DNA of 64,000 bases from Fuscovulum sp. (lineage in GTDB: Bacteria; Pseudomonadota; Alphaproteobacteria; Rhodobacterales; Rhodobacteraceae), in contig CP136571.1 in assembly GCA_035192965.1 (NCBI GenBank), positions 1,136,501 to 1,200,500 of the forward strand, written 5' to 3'. The notes beneath the pieces were generated by a model. It was not told the origin of the DNA. It saw only the letters and a list, made by a program, of their open reading frames with translations, and did not search any database. This document shows positions 15,935-22,934 of this stretch, in pieces (the stretch's first letter is position 1; the number at the start of each line of letters is the position of its first letter). The translations under genes and the position numbers were made by a program.

Positions 15935-16293
15935 AGCCCCTCCCGTTCAGCACGAGACTGGGCCTCGGCCAGAATGCCGCTCCAAGTCTCCGGATCATGG
16001 CGTTCGCGCAGCACGCTTATCAGGGCGTCCTTCAGCTTTTCGCGGCGACGACGGCCGGTTCCCCGGGCCAGAAGTTCTGACCGTTCGCGGCTCAGATGCC
16101 GCAGGGCCGTCCGCGCCCGGTGAAACCAGTCCGGGTCGATGGGTTTTTGGCCCCGCTGTCGGGCCAGATCGGCCGTTGCGATCTGGGTACGAATCTTGGC
16201 GATGGCGTCGTCGAGTTCGATCAACCGGCGCTGGTCATCAGGCAAGCCGGGGCTGATCACAGCCACAGGGGCCGCGTTGTTCATGTCAGTCAT
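15931..16293 (-). CDS. Hypothetical coiled-coil phage protein
   Basis: 120 residues, largely helical. DDQRRLIELDDAIAKIRTQIATADLARQ and LRHLSRERSELLARG look like coiled-coil segments, with a basic GRRRREKLKDA patch. No recognised domain. Four-base ATGA overlap with the downstream nuclease gene suggests a subunit or loader of the recombination machinery; this is inference from context. Confidence 0.7.
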   Translation of the reverse strand: MTDMNNAAPVAVISPGLPDDQRRLIELDDAIAKIRTQIATADLARQRGQKPIDPDWFHRARTALRHLSRERSELLARGTGRRRREKLKDALISVLRERHDPETWSGILAEAQSRAEREGL

Positions 16294-16358
16294 GGGAATG
16301 TCCTCAGATTGCGGGAGGCACCGCCCCGGCTGTCACCAGATTAGGGCGGCGCGGGGTC

Positions 16359-16856
16359 TCAGCCCTTCTTGTTCCAGGGAGCAGATGCCATCTTGGGCGG
16401 GGCCGCCGGTGTCGCGGGTGCAGCGGGTGCAGGTTTGGCCGCCCGGGACGCCGCCCCGCGGTCGGGCGGCAGATAGGCGATGGCGTTGCTTTCGCCGTAG
16501 CCGTTCTTCGGCGGCTTGATCTTCACCTGGATCATCATCGGGATCAGGTGCAGTTCCTCGCTATCGCTGACATGCATCTTGCCCGTCGCGTGGCAGATGG
16601 CCGACAGCGTGCGTTGAGCGATTTCCACCGTGGTCGGGTTCGGGTTCACCAGGTTCAGCTGGTCGAAGATCTTGCGACCCTTGTGCTCGCCCTCGAGGAT
16701 GTCGAGCATCAGCCAGAGAAACTGGCCCATCCCGTTCTTGGTTACGCGCATCTCGCTTTCGACGATCTGGGCGCGGTATTTTCCAGCGGGCAAAAGCTCG
16801 TGGGCAGTGGTGGGCTCGACGCTGGTGGCGTCAAAGGACGTGTCGAAACGTGCCAT
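16359..16856 (-). CDS. DUF669 protein, putative phage ssDNA-binding protein
   Basis: 165 residues. MARFDTSFDATSVEPTT, then LLPAGKYRAQIVESEMRVTKNGMGQFLWLMLDILEGEHKGRKI, read as the OB-like core of DUF669 (PF05037). It is followed by LNLVNPNPTTVEIAQRTLSAICHATG and a Pro/Ala-rich C-terminal tail ending in NKKG. DUF669 proteins accompany phage RecA-like or Sak recombinases and behave as SSB-like partners. The neighbouring ATPase upstream agrees with this. Confidence 0.85.
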   Translation of the reverse strand: MARFDTSFDATSVEPTTAHELLPAGKYRAQIVESEMRVTKNGMGQFLWLMLDILEGEHKGRKIFDQLNLVNPNPTTVEIAQRTLSAICHATGKMHVSDSEELHLIPMMIQVKIKPPKNGYGESNAIAYLPPDRGAASRAAKPAPAAPATPAAPPKMASAPWNKKG

Positions 16857-16877
16857 GGTCTTGTCCTTTCAGGGCGA

Positions 16878-17624
16878 TCATTCGGATTGGGGCATGGCCG
16901 CCATGAACTCTGCCCAGCTAAGGGGCAGCGTGTCCGGCAGGCCGTAACGGTTCTTGGCGAGGAAGGCGGGGCGCTCTTCCGTGTGCATGACCCGCGCGCC
17001 GGACCCGAGTGCCCGGGTCACCTTCTTGTTGAAGCCGACATCGGATTTGGCGACCGAGATTTGATAGTTGGCGAACAGCACCACATCGGAATGCTCTTGC
17101 AGCAGCGCTGAGGAGCGGGCCTGCAACTTGATCACATAGCGGTCGTAGGGCTCGTGCTCGGGGCTATCGAAGCGCTTGATGTCGGTATGGGCGATCTGGA
17201 TGACCGCCATACCCTTCTGGTCACGCAGTGCATTCAGCTTGTCGAGATACTCCCGCCAGACGGTCAGTGCCTCGGCATAGCCCTTTCCGAAGCCGGGGGT
17301 TTCGATCGACGCCCAGCCGTTGCGCTGGCAAGCCTCCGCCCAAATCAGCGGCTCCAGCCAGTCGACGCTATCGATGACCACCGTGCCGAAGTCGTGGTCC
17401 TCGGTCAGGAGCGCATCCAGGGCTCCGGCCACTTCCGTGTAGCTCGTCGCCAGCGGAAAATGCGGCACCTGGAGTTTGCCGAGCCCGTCCTCGGTCATGA
17501 TGAACACCGGCCGGTCTGCATCGGCCGCGAAGGTGGATTTGCCGACCCCGGCCACGCCGTGGATCAGGATGCGCGGCGGCGTCAGCACGGACGTCGTGCG
17601 CAAAGATGCGAGAGAAATGGCCAT
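16878..17624 (-). CDS. RecA-like phage ATPase (Sak4-type single-strand annealing recombinase)
   Basis: 248 residues beginning MAISLASLRTTSVLTPPR. Walker A GVAGVGKST follows the first beta strand (ILIHGVAGVGKSTFAADA). Walker B is FGTVVIDSVDWLEPL, and VIQIAHTDIKRFDSP is a downstream sensor-like strand. This is the AAA_24/Sak4 family that promotes annealing or strand exchange in phages. The start at 17624 overlaps the upstream stop (TGATG), excluding a longer N-terminal version. It sits with DUF669 and exonuclease genes, a complete recombination set. Confidence 0.87.
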   Translation of the reverse strand: MAISLASLRTTSVLTPPRILIHGVAGVGKSTFAADADRPVFIMTEDGLGKLQVPHFPLATSYTEVAGALDALLTEDHDFGTVVIDSVDWLEPLIWAEACQRNGWASIETPGFGKGYAEALTVWREYLDKLNALRDQKGMAVIQIAHTDIKRFDSPEHEPYDRYVIKLQARSSALLQEHSDVVLFANYQISVAKSDVGFNKKVTRALGSGARVMHTEERPAFLAKNRYGLPDTLPLSWAEFMAAMPQSE

Positions 17625-18109
17625 CAGTTCGCCCCCTCGTTCAAGACCAGCCGGAACTTGGGCTTGCCAGTCCGGACGGTCCGGGCGGGCTCGAACCCCT
17701 TGCGCCAGCTTTCCGGAAGGGCACCGTACTTGCGCTCGGAGACCGACAGCTTCGTGTCGATGAATTCGGCCGGGTCTTCGCCAGCGGATGCGATGTTTGC
17801 AGCGATCTGGGCGAGCTTGGCCTGGTCCCAATCGATGCGCTTGGGCAATTCGGCGATGACAGTGACGCCGTTGTCGTCGAACCGGATCGTGCCGGTGTCC
17901 TTGCCAGCCTCGTGGCGGAACTCACCGGCGTGATCGGCATACTTCAGGGAGATAGCCCCATCGAGCCAATCCGAGATCGACTTCGCCTGCGTCAGCTGCT
18001 CGTCCGCCATCCCTTTCAGCAGGGCGAGCTGGTCGGCGGGCAGCGCAGCGATCTGGCCCACCGGCATGCGGTGGATATCGGCGAGCGTGATGTGATTGGA
18101 GATCGTCAT
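17624..18109 (-). CDS. Hypothetical phage early protein
   Basis: About 161 residues. The N-terminal helix DIHRMPVGQIAALPADQLALLKGMADEQLTQAKSIS is followed by a beta-rich part with TIRFDDNGVTVIAELPKRIDWDQ and LSVSERKYGALPE. It is common in phage recombination operons ahead of the Sak4-type gene; function not known to me. The ATG at 18109 has a strong GGGGGG-type site 5-10 bases upstream. The in-frame ATG at 18124 overlaps the HTH gene and would add five residues. Confidence 0.75.
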   Translation of the reverse strand: MTISNHITLADIHRMPVGQIAALPADQLALLKGMADEQLTQAKSISDWLDGAISLKYADHAGEFRHEAGKDTGTIRFDDNGVTVIAELPKRIDWDQAKLAQIAANIASAGEDPAEFIDTKLSVSERKYGALPESWRKGFEPARTVRTGKPKFRLVLNEGAN

Positions 18110-18120
18110 GTCATCCCCCC

Positions 18121-18330
18121 TCACGCCGACATCGGACGATGGGGTTCATGATCCGCGCCGCGGATCTGTTCGGCCTCGAAGGCCTCGACATCCTCCAGCC
18201 GATAGATCACCCGGCCGCCGAGCTTGATGAATTTCGGGCCTTCACCCGTCCACCGCCAGCGCTCCAGCGTGCGGTGTGAAATGTTCCAGCGAGCCGCCAG
18301 CTCGATCTGGGAAAGGTGCCTGGTCGCCAT
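18121..18330 (-). CDS. AlpA/excisionase-like HTH protein
   Basis: 69 residues with a MerR-type winged HTH: LSQIELAARWNISHRTLERWRWTGEGPKFIKLGGRVIYRLEDVEAFE, the pattern of phage AlpA/Xis-like DNA-binding proteins. It is the first gene of the long leftward early operon and may regulate it or act in excision with the serine recombinase (as a directionality factor); neither is shown. Confidence 0.8.
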   Translation of the reverse strand: MATRHLSQIELAARWNISHRTLERWRWTGEGPKFIKLGGRVIYRLEDVEAFEAEQIRGADHEPHRPMSA

Positions 18331-18386
18331 GTGAACCTCCTTGGGATTTCCGCGAACACTTGCGGGATCAACATGGCGGAGGGGCT

Positions 18387-18428
18387 GGTAGGGTTTCTGA
18401 AGGGGAACGGTAGGGGAATTGGTAGGGG
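18387..18428. repeat. GGTAGGG direct repeats upstream of the early operon
   Basis: GGTAGGG occurs at 18387, 18409 and 18421; the last two are GGTAGGGGAA repeats exactly 12 bases apart. They lie 57-98 bases upstream of the HTH gene start (18330), between it and the terminator of the leftward unit to the right. They could be operators for the early promoter or binding sites for the HTH protein itself. Confidence 0.45.
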
Positions 18429-18435
18429 AAGAAGA

Positions 18436-18467
18436 AACGCAAAACGGCCGCTCGATTGAGCGGCCGT
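18436..18467 (-). terminator. Hairpin terminator after the leftward unknown gene pair
   Basis: ACGGCCGCTC (18444-18453) pairs perfectly with GAGCGGCCGT (18458-18467) around a 4-base loop. Read leftward the stem is followed by TTTGCGTTTC. It is 20 bases past the stop at 18487, so it separates the two-gene unit from the early operon. Confidence 0.7.
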
Positions 18468-18486
18468 CGCAAATGTTTTCAATGCC

Positions 18487-19437
18487 TTATCCGGCTGGCG
18501 CTTCGATCCAGCAGTTGCCCTCGTCATATTTGATGAAGGTCTGCCAGTCGGTTCGCCCGCTGAACGCCTTCGAAAGGCAGTTGGTCTTTTCCGAGAAGCC
18601 GGCATCGGACAGCGCGGTTATGGTTCTGCGAGCAGGACGGCCAGACCAATAAGCCTCGAACAGGATCGCCAGGAAGTCTCGATGGCGCAGGCCGCGAAAC
18701 TTGAACTCCTCGTCGTGGACATAGACGACCCCGTAGTCCTCCGAGTGGTCTATGGGAAACCGCCGTTGCGCTTGTCCTGGGAACACGCGCTTACCAACGG
18801 CCTGCGGCGACAGCGCCAGCTTGCCGGAGGCGCTGGCGACATCGGCTATGCTGATGACCACATTTGGCTTGGGGATCGTGATCGGGATGCAATGGCCAGG
18901 GGTGGAGGTCAGGATCACACGCACCTGGTCAGGTGGCCTGCGCTCAAGGAGGGCAGCAACACTATCCCAGACCGCTGGATCTATAAGGCGCCGCGCAAAC
19001 CAGACCGGCACCGGCGATTTCGCCCCCTTGAGCCGTAAGGTGCCAATGTCCCACGCGATGCCATCAATCAGCGGGACAGGACGCTCGGGCGCGGTACGGT
19101 CGAAATTGACCAGCATTCTCGCAAAGATCAGCTGGTAATCGACAGCCAACGCTGCGAGTTCGCCTGCATCGACGGGGATCCAGCGACCGACGCTGTTATG
19201 GTAGCCGAACTGCCTGCGCTCAGAACACCACTCCGCCGGAATAGGCTCGTCCTCAAAGGCGTCCATGGCGGTGACGACCGGGATATTCCCGGACGCCACC
19301 AGAAGCTTGGCCCCGAGCAGCTCATCTGTTGCTCGAGGCGCCACCTGCCGCAAGGTCGCTGCCTGCACCTTCACGGCGCGGGTTTCAATCACCCGCAGCA
19401 GCAAATCTACCGCCTGCTTAGTCAATGAGGTCACCAA
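18487..19437 (-). CDS. Unrecognised protein, second gene of the XRE/ImmA-linked pair
   Basis: 316 residues, no signal peptide or membrane span. The N-terminal quarter is helical (VDLLLRVIETRAVKVQAATLR), the middle beta-rich (VRVILTSTPGHCIPITIPKPNVVISI). The last ~90 residues (FKFRGLRHRDFLAILFEAYWSG ... LSDAGFSEKTNCLSKAFSGRTDW) look like a winged-helix or other nucleic-acid-binding domain. A GTG start overlaps the upstream gene by 20 bases, so the two are surely co-expressed. I do not recognise the family. It is likely a regulator or effector working with the upstream protein. Confidence 0.75.
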   Translation of the reverse strand: MVTSLTKQAVDLLLRVIETRAVKVQAATLRQVAPRATDELLGAKLLVASGNIPVVTAMDAFEDEPIPAEWCSERRQFGYHNSVGRWIPVDAGELAALAVDYQLIFARMLVNFDRTAPERPVPLIDGIAWDIGTLRLKGAKSPVPVWFARRLIDPAVWDSVAALLERRPPDQVRVILTSTPGHCIPITIPKPNVVISIADVASASGKLALSPQAVGKRVFPGQAQRRFPIDHSEDYGVVYVHDEEFKFRGLRHRDFLAILFEAYWSGRPARRTITALSDAGFSEKTNCLSKAFSGRTDWQTFIKYDEGNCWIEAPAG

Positions 19438-20641
19438 GGTCGGCGGTGTCCGTCAGGATGCCCCAGCGGCGAAGATACTTCTCGCCGATCAGACGCTCGT
19501 GCGGCGTCATGTCCTTCAAGTTGCATCCATGCGGCATCGTCACGGTCAGCGTCAGGGATTTACCCCGCCCGCCGCCCGGGCCGGGGTGGAATTTGATCGT
19601 GAACCGGGCGCGCGTGATGATCCATTCCGGCACAGCCGATGCGATCGGCAGAACATGCCCCGTGCCGCTGATGTCCAGGCCGATACGCTTTTCCGCCATT
19701 TCCCAGATAGACCGTTCAGCCCCCGACATGGATTCGAGCGTGATCCGCTCGTTGCGCTCGCCTACGTCCATGAAGCGCAGTTCCTTGACGGTCACCTCCT
19801 TGATCCCGTCCTCCACGTCAGTCGGGAAGTCGAAAGGCTTCAGCAACATGCTGAGGTCGTATTCGCGGAAGGGGATGTGCTTTTCCTCGAAATCGATGCC
19901 GAGCAGATCCCGGGCCATATAGGCCGTCAGATCCCGCCGGTCCTCCAGAGTGTTCGCCACGACCTCGATGACGCCGGTCGCAGCCTCATAGGTCAGCGCC
20001 GCCTCAAACACGGGCTTCACGATACGCCGCGACAAGGTGCTGTTCGCGTCGAATCCCAGCATGTCCTCCGGGCGCCCCTCACGGTAGACGGCGACCTGCA
20101 CGAGATCGCATTCCTGATCATCAAGAATCACTCGGTGCCGGTCAAAAACATCGACATGGACATGCGGGGTCTCAAAGCGGTCACGGATCGCCTTGGTAAA
20201 GGCGGCGACAGAGACAGGGTCACGGCGAACCGTGCAGTCCTTTTCGACTTCAAAGCCGCTCCAGGACCGCCCCCGGCGCCGTTCGTCGTTGTAACGGACC
20301 TCCTCTGCTTTACGAAACTGGTCCGGTTCATTCAGGAAAACCCAAAGCGACCGGTTGTTCGCCCCTTCCAACGTGTCGAAGACGGCCCTGTTGATCACAA
20401 CGTTCTGCAGGGCATTCTGGCCAGGTTCGTCGGCCAGAGCGGCAACTTGGCCAGCATTAATGATGACCTGCTGCTTTTCGTCGTCGGACATGGCGTCGAC
20501 GGCCTTGACCAGCGGCTCCACCACCTCGGGCTCGGGCTTCGTCCAGTCGATGGGCGCAAGCGAAGTGAACCTGCCAGCAGTGAAGTAATCTTGCAGACGG
20601 ATCACGGGGGTTTTGCGAAGGAAGGCGGCGATGGCAGTCAT
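19418..20641 (-). CDS. Unrecognised protein, first gene of the XRE/ImmA-linked pair
   Basis: 407 residues, no signal peptide. It starts MTAIAAFLRKTPVIRLQDYF. Features include an acidic helical region (EPEVVEPLVKAVDAMSDDEKQQVI) and mixed alpha/beta stretches (VHVDVFDRHRVILDD). A C-terminal basic, Gly-rich segment (RARFTIKFHPGPGGGRGKSL) resembles neither a P-loop nor a known catalytic motif. AAAGG lies 7 bases before the ATG. It is transcribed from the divergent spacer holding the XRE operators, so it is probably controlled by the XRE protein. No family recognised. Confidence 0.75.
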   Translation of the reverse strand: MTAIAAFLRKTPVIRLQDYFTAGRFTSLAPIDWTKPEPEVVEPLVKAVDAMSDDEKQQVIINAGQVAALADEPGQNALQNVVINRAVFDTLEGANNRSLWVFLNEPDQFRKAEEVRYNDERRRGRSWSGFEVEKDCTVRRDPVSVAAFTKAIRDRFETPHVHVDVFDRHRVILDDQECDLVQVAVYREGRPEDMLGFDANSTLSRRIVKPVFEAALTYEAATGVIEVVANTLEDRRDLTAYMARDLLGIDFEEKHIPFREYDLSMLLKPFDFPTDVEDGIKEVTVKELRFMDVGERNERITLESMSGAERSIWEMAEKRIGLDISGTGHVLPIASAVPEWIITRARFTIKFHPGPGGGRGKSLTLTVTMPHGCNLKDMTPHERLIGEKYLRRWGILTDTADLGDLID

Positions 20642-20698
20642 GGGGGACCTTTCTTGACCGGGAGAAGGGGAAGAATCAGCGCGGCGCGATACGCTGGC

Positions 20699-20765
20699 GT
20701 TCGATATAGACCGAACAAATCGCCCAGTCTACTTGCGCGGCACATTTTTGTTCGGCATATCGAAC
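20699..20765. promoter_or_regulatory. Paired palindromic operators in the XRE divergent promoter region
   Basis: GTTCGATATAGACCGAAC (20699-20716) and GTTCGGCATATCGAAC (20750-20765) share GTTCG/CGAAC arms. Their centres are 50 bases apart, close to five helical turns. Taken together the two sites are also near-inverted copies of each other. They sit between the divergent starts at 20641 and 20802. This layout fits cooperative binding by the XRE repressor controlling both units. Confidence 0.65.
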
Positions 20766-20801
20766 GCGCGTCCTGAACCCAAGGAAACCAAGGATGAAAC
20801 G

Positions 20802-21122
20802 ATGACCACGTCCCTCGGCGCGAAGATAAAGCGCCACCGCCAGGAAAAGGGATACTCCCTCGACAAGCTCGCCGAGCTGACCGACTCGAGCAAGAGCTAC
20901 ATCTGGGAGTTAGAAAACCGCGACACCCGCAAGCCGTCAGGTGAAAAACTGACCCGCATCGCCCAAGCCCTCGAGGTCACCACAGATTACCTGTTGGACG
21001 ACAGCGAGGAGCCCAGCGACCAGGTCCTGAAGGAAGCCTTCTTCCGCAAATTCAGCAAGCTTGCTCCGGAGGACCAGCAGAAGATCAACCAGATGATCGA
21101 CATGTGGGGGAAGAAGGATTGA
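20802..21122 (+). CDS. XRE family helix-turn-helix repressor
   Basis: 106 residues. The HTH is LGAKIKRHRQEKGYSLDKLAELTDSSKSYIWELENRD, followed by KLTRIAQALEVTTDYLLDDSEE, the classic lambda-repressor-like fold. The C-terminal helical tail contains KFSKLAPEDQQKINQMIDMW. The ATG at 20802 has AAGGA upstream; an open extension to 20733 is not needed. It is probably an autorepressor whose level is set by the adjacent ImmA/IrrE protease, as in ImmR/ImmA pairs of mobile elements. Confidence 0.9.
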   Translation: MTTSLGAKIKRHRQEKGYSLDKLAELTDSSKSYIWELENRDTRKPSGEKLTRIAQALEVTTDYLLDDSEEPSDQVLKEAFFRKFSKLAPEDQQKINQMIDMWGKKD

Positions 21123-22036
21123 GCCTGCCGACGACGCCGCAGGGTTGGGCCATCCGCCTGACGCACATCCTGTCCTTCCATCAGGCAGCGCACGACCTCC
21201 CGCGTTTCCCCATCGATGTGGCGGCGTTGGCGCAGGATTTTTCGCGTCAGGTTTTTCCGGACGCACCGATCACAATCGTGAAAGGACTGCCACTCTCCAA
21301 AGGCGTCGAAGGCATGTTGATGCCACACCCCAGCGGCTCCGGGGAGTGGGGCATCGTCTATAACGAGAGCATTCGATCTCAGGGGCGCCGCAATTTCACT
21401 CTGGCGCATGAGCTGGGGCACTACCTCCTGCATCGGCAGGCCAACCCGCGCGGCCTACAATGCACCAATCGCAACATGGCTGACTGGGATGAAGCCAGAA
21501 ATAGGATCGAGGGCGAGGCCAACACCTTTGCCTCATACCTGCTGATGCCGCTTGATGACTTCCGCGCGCAGATCAAAGGCAGGATCGTCGACATCGACGT
21601 TATGACCGAACTCGCGGATCGCTATGCCGTGTCACTGACCGCCGCGATCCTGAAATGGATGACCATCACCGACAAGCGCGCGATGATCGTGGTCGGCAAG
21701 GAAGGCTTCATCGATTGGGCCTGGTCCAGCGAGCCGTTGTTTAGATCAGGCGTCTTCTATCGTGCACGGCAGGAAGTGACCGAGTTGCCGCCAGCGTCAT
21801 TGGCCGCGCAGGAAGTGGACTGGGATACCGGGCGCCACGGCCATCACCACCCGGCAGGTGTCTGGCCTGGATCCGAGCCGGTGCGTGAAATGACCGTGTT
21901 CTCACCTGGCAACGAGATGTCGATTTCACTGCTGCTCTACCCCGACCGCGCGCCGTCGCAGCGGGAGATGGCCGAACTGGAGGAAGAGCCGACACTCGAC
22001 ACATTCGACAAGTTCATGGGCGGCGACGCGCGCTGA
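21104..22036 (+). CDS. ImmA/IrrE family metallopeptidase
   Basis: 310 residues (or 305 from a TTG at 21119). The zinc site HELGHYLLH lies near residue 104, with a downstream EGEANTFASYLLMP carrying the third ligand Glu and the conserved FAxxLLMP signature of the family (PF06114). The C-terminal half is beta-rich and of unknown role. ImmA-type proteases cleave a partner XRE repressor after a damage or peptide signal and thereby induce the element. The direct overlap with the XRE gene supports that partnership. What it would release here includes the two unknown divergent genes. Confidence 0.88.
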   Translation: MGEEGLSLPTTPQGWAIRLTHILSFHQAAHDLPRFPIDVAALAQDFSRQVFPDAPITIVKGLPLSKGVEGMLMPHPSGSGEWGIVYNESIRSQGRRNFTLAHELGHYLLHRQANPRGLQCTNRNMADWDEARNRIEGEANTFASYLLMPLDDFRAQIKGRIVDIDVMTELADRYAVSLTAAILKWMTITDKRAMIVVGKEGFIDWAWSSEPLFRSGVFYRARQEVTELPPASLAAQEVDWDTGRHGHHHPAGVWPGSEPVREMTVFSPGNEMSISLLLYPDRAPSQREMAELEEEPTLDTFDKFMGGDAR

Positions 22037-22201
22037 TTCGCGCCTGGAAGAGGCTGCGGTGGCCATGGAGGCGATAGAGTGAGTGCGCAGATTTGCGCGA
22101 CGGTTCGAATAGGTCGGCACTGTCCTCAAAATATTGAAATACTTGTGTTTTCGTGATTTCTCGATAGCTTTTGGACATCATCCCAGTCGCGAAAAGTCGC
22201 C

Positions 22202-22450
22202 ATGTCACCCATTCCAGAAGGCCCGGTTTCGGGGCCCAACCCCCTATGCCCTGAACGCATGTCATCCGATGCGCGCCTCGCAGAGATCGGCCGCATCCTG
22301 GCCGCTGGGGTCATGCGGCTGAACGCTGCACAGTCCAGTGGTTTATCTGCCGAGAGCGGAGACAGTTTCGTGGACTTCTCGCCCCGAAAGAGCGGTGGTC
22401 GTCGTGGAAAACGCATCCGCATCGGAGAAATTCATGAAGCATCACAATAA
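22202..22450 (+). CDS. Conserved small protein upstream of DUF2924
   Basis: 82 residues (63 if started at the ATG at 22259). The core SSDARLAEIGRILAAGVMRL followed by QSSGLSAESGDSFVDF is a string I associate with the small gene preceding DUF2924-recombinase units in alphaproteobacteria. The C-terminus is basic (RKSGGRRGKRIRIG). It overlaps DUF2924 by 17 bases. Function unknown; it is part of the integration module by context. Confidence 0.65.
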   Translation: MSPIPEGPVSGPNPLCPERMSSDARLAEIGRILAAGVMRLNAAQSSGLSAESGDSFVDFSPRKSGGRRGKRIRIGEIHEASQ

Positions 22451-22934
22451 GATAACCCCTGCGCAGCCAGGGCATGATCCAGGCCTGGACCAAACGGTGC
22501 TATCGCGCCTGGCCGCGCTGAAGGCGATGTCGGTCAAGGAACTGAAAGCCGAATGGGAAAAACTCATCGGCACCTCAGCGCCGAACAACAGCCGGGCGTT
22601 TCTTGAGCTGCGGATCGCGCACCGGTTACAGGAACTGACCTACGGCGGCCCCGACCGGGAGACGCTTCGCATGCTGGATCTTCTGGCCGACGAGGTCGAA
22701 GGTCATGCCCGGCGCAAACATCAGATCGCCGATCCCCGCAATCCTGTGGCGGGCACGAAGCTGCTGCGCGAATGGGACGGCAAGGAGCACACGGTCACCG
22801 TCCTGAAGGACGGCTTCGACTGGCAGGGCCGCAAATTCAAATCTCTGTCCGCCGTCGCCCGCGAAATCACTGGCACCCGCTGGAACGGATACCGGTTCTT
22901 TGGACTGCGCGAGCGGAAACGGGAGGAGGCATGA
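22434..22934 (+). CDS. DUF2924 protein of the recombinase module
   Basis: 166 residues from the ATG at 22434, which follows a GGAGAA site. It contains LAALKAMSVKELKAEWEKLIG, FLELRIAHRLQELTYGG and a C-terminal TVLKDGFDWQGRKFKSLSAVAREITGTRWNGYRFFGL, the DUF2924 signature (PF11149). The C-terminal part resembles a small DNA-binding domain. These proteins are regularly encoded just upstream of serine recombinases and may act as accessory or directionality factors; that role is inferred. It overlaps the recombinase start (ATGA). Confidence 0.88.
   Translation: MKHHNKITPAQPGHDPGLDQTVLSRLAALKAMSVKELKAEWEKLIGTSAPNNSRAFLELRIAHRLQELTYGGPDRETLRMLDLLADEVEGHARRKHQIADPRNPVAGTKLLREWDGKEHTVTVLKDGFDWQGRKFKSLSAVAREITGTRWNGYRFFGLRERKREEA

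Noticed and set aside
19265..20776. 503-codon rightward frame opposite the two unknown proteins
   Set aside because: It would run through the divergent operators and the translation is shadow-like; the leftward pair has proper overlaps and a ribosome-binding site.
22772..22930. N-terminal extension of the serine recombinase
   Set aside because: It overlaps DUF2924 in another frame and is Arg/Pro-rich; the family start lies at 22931.
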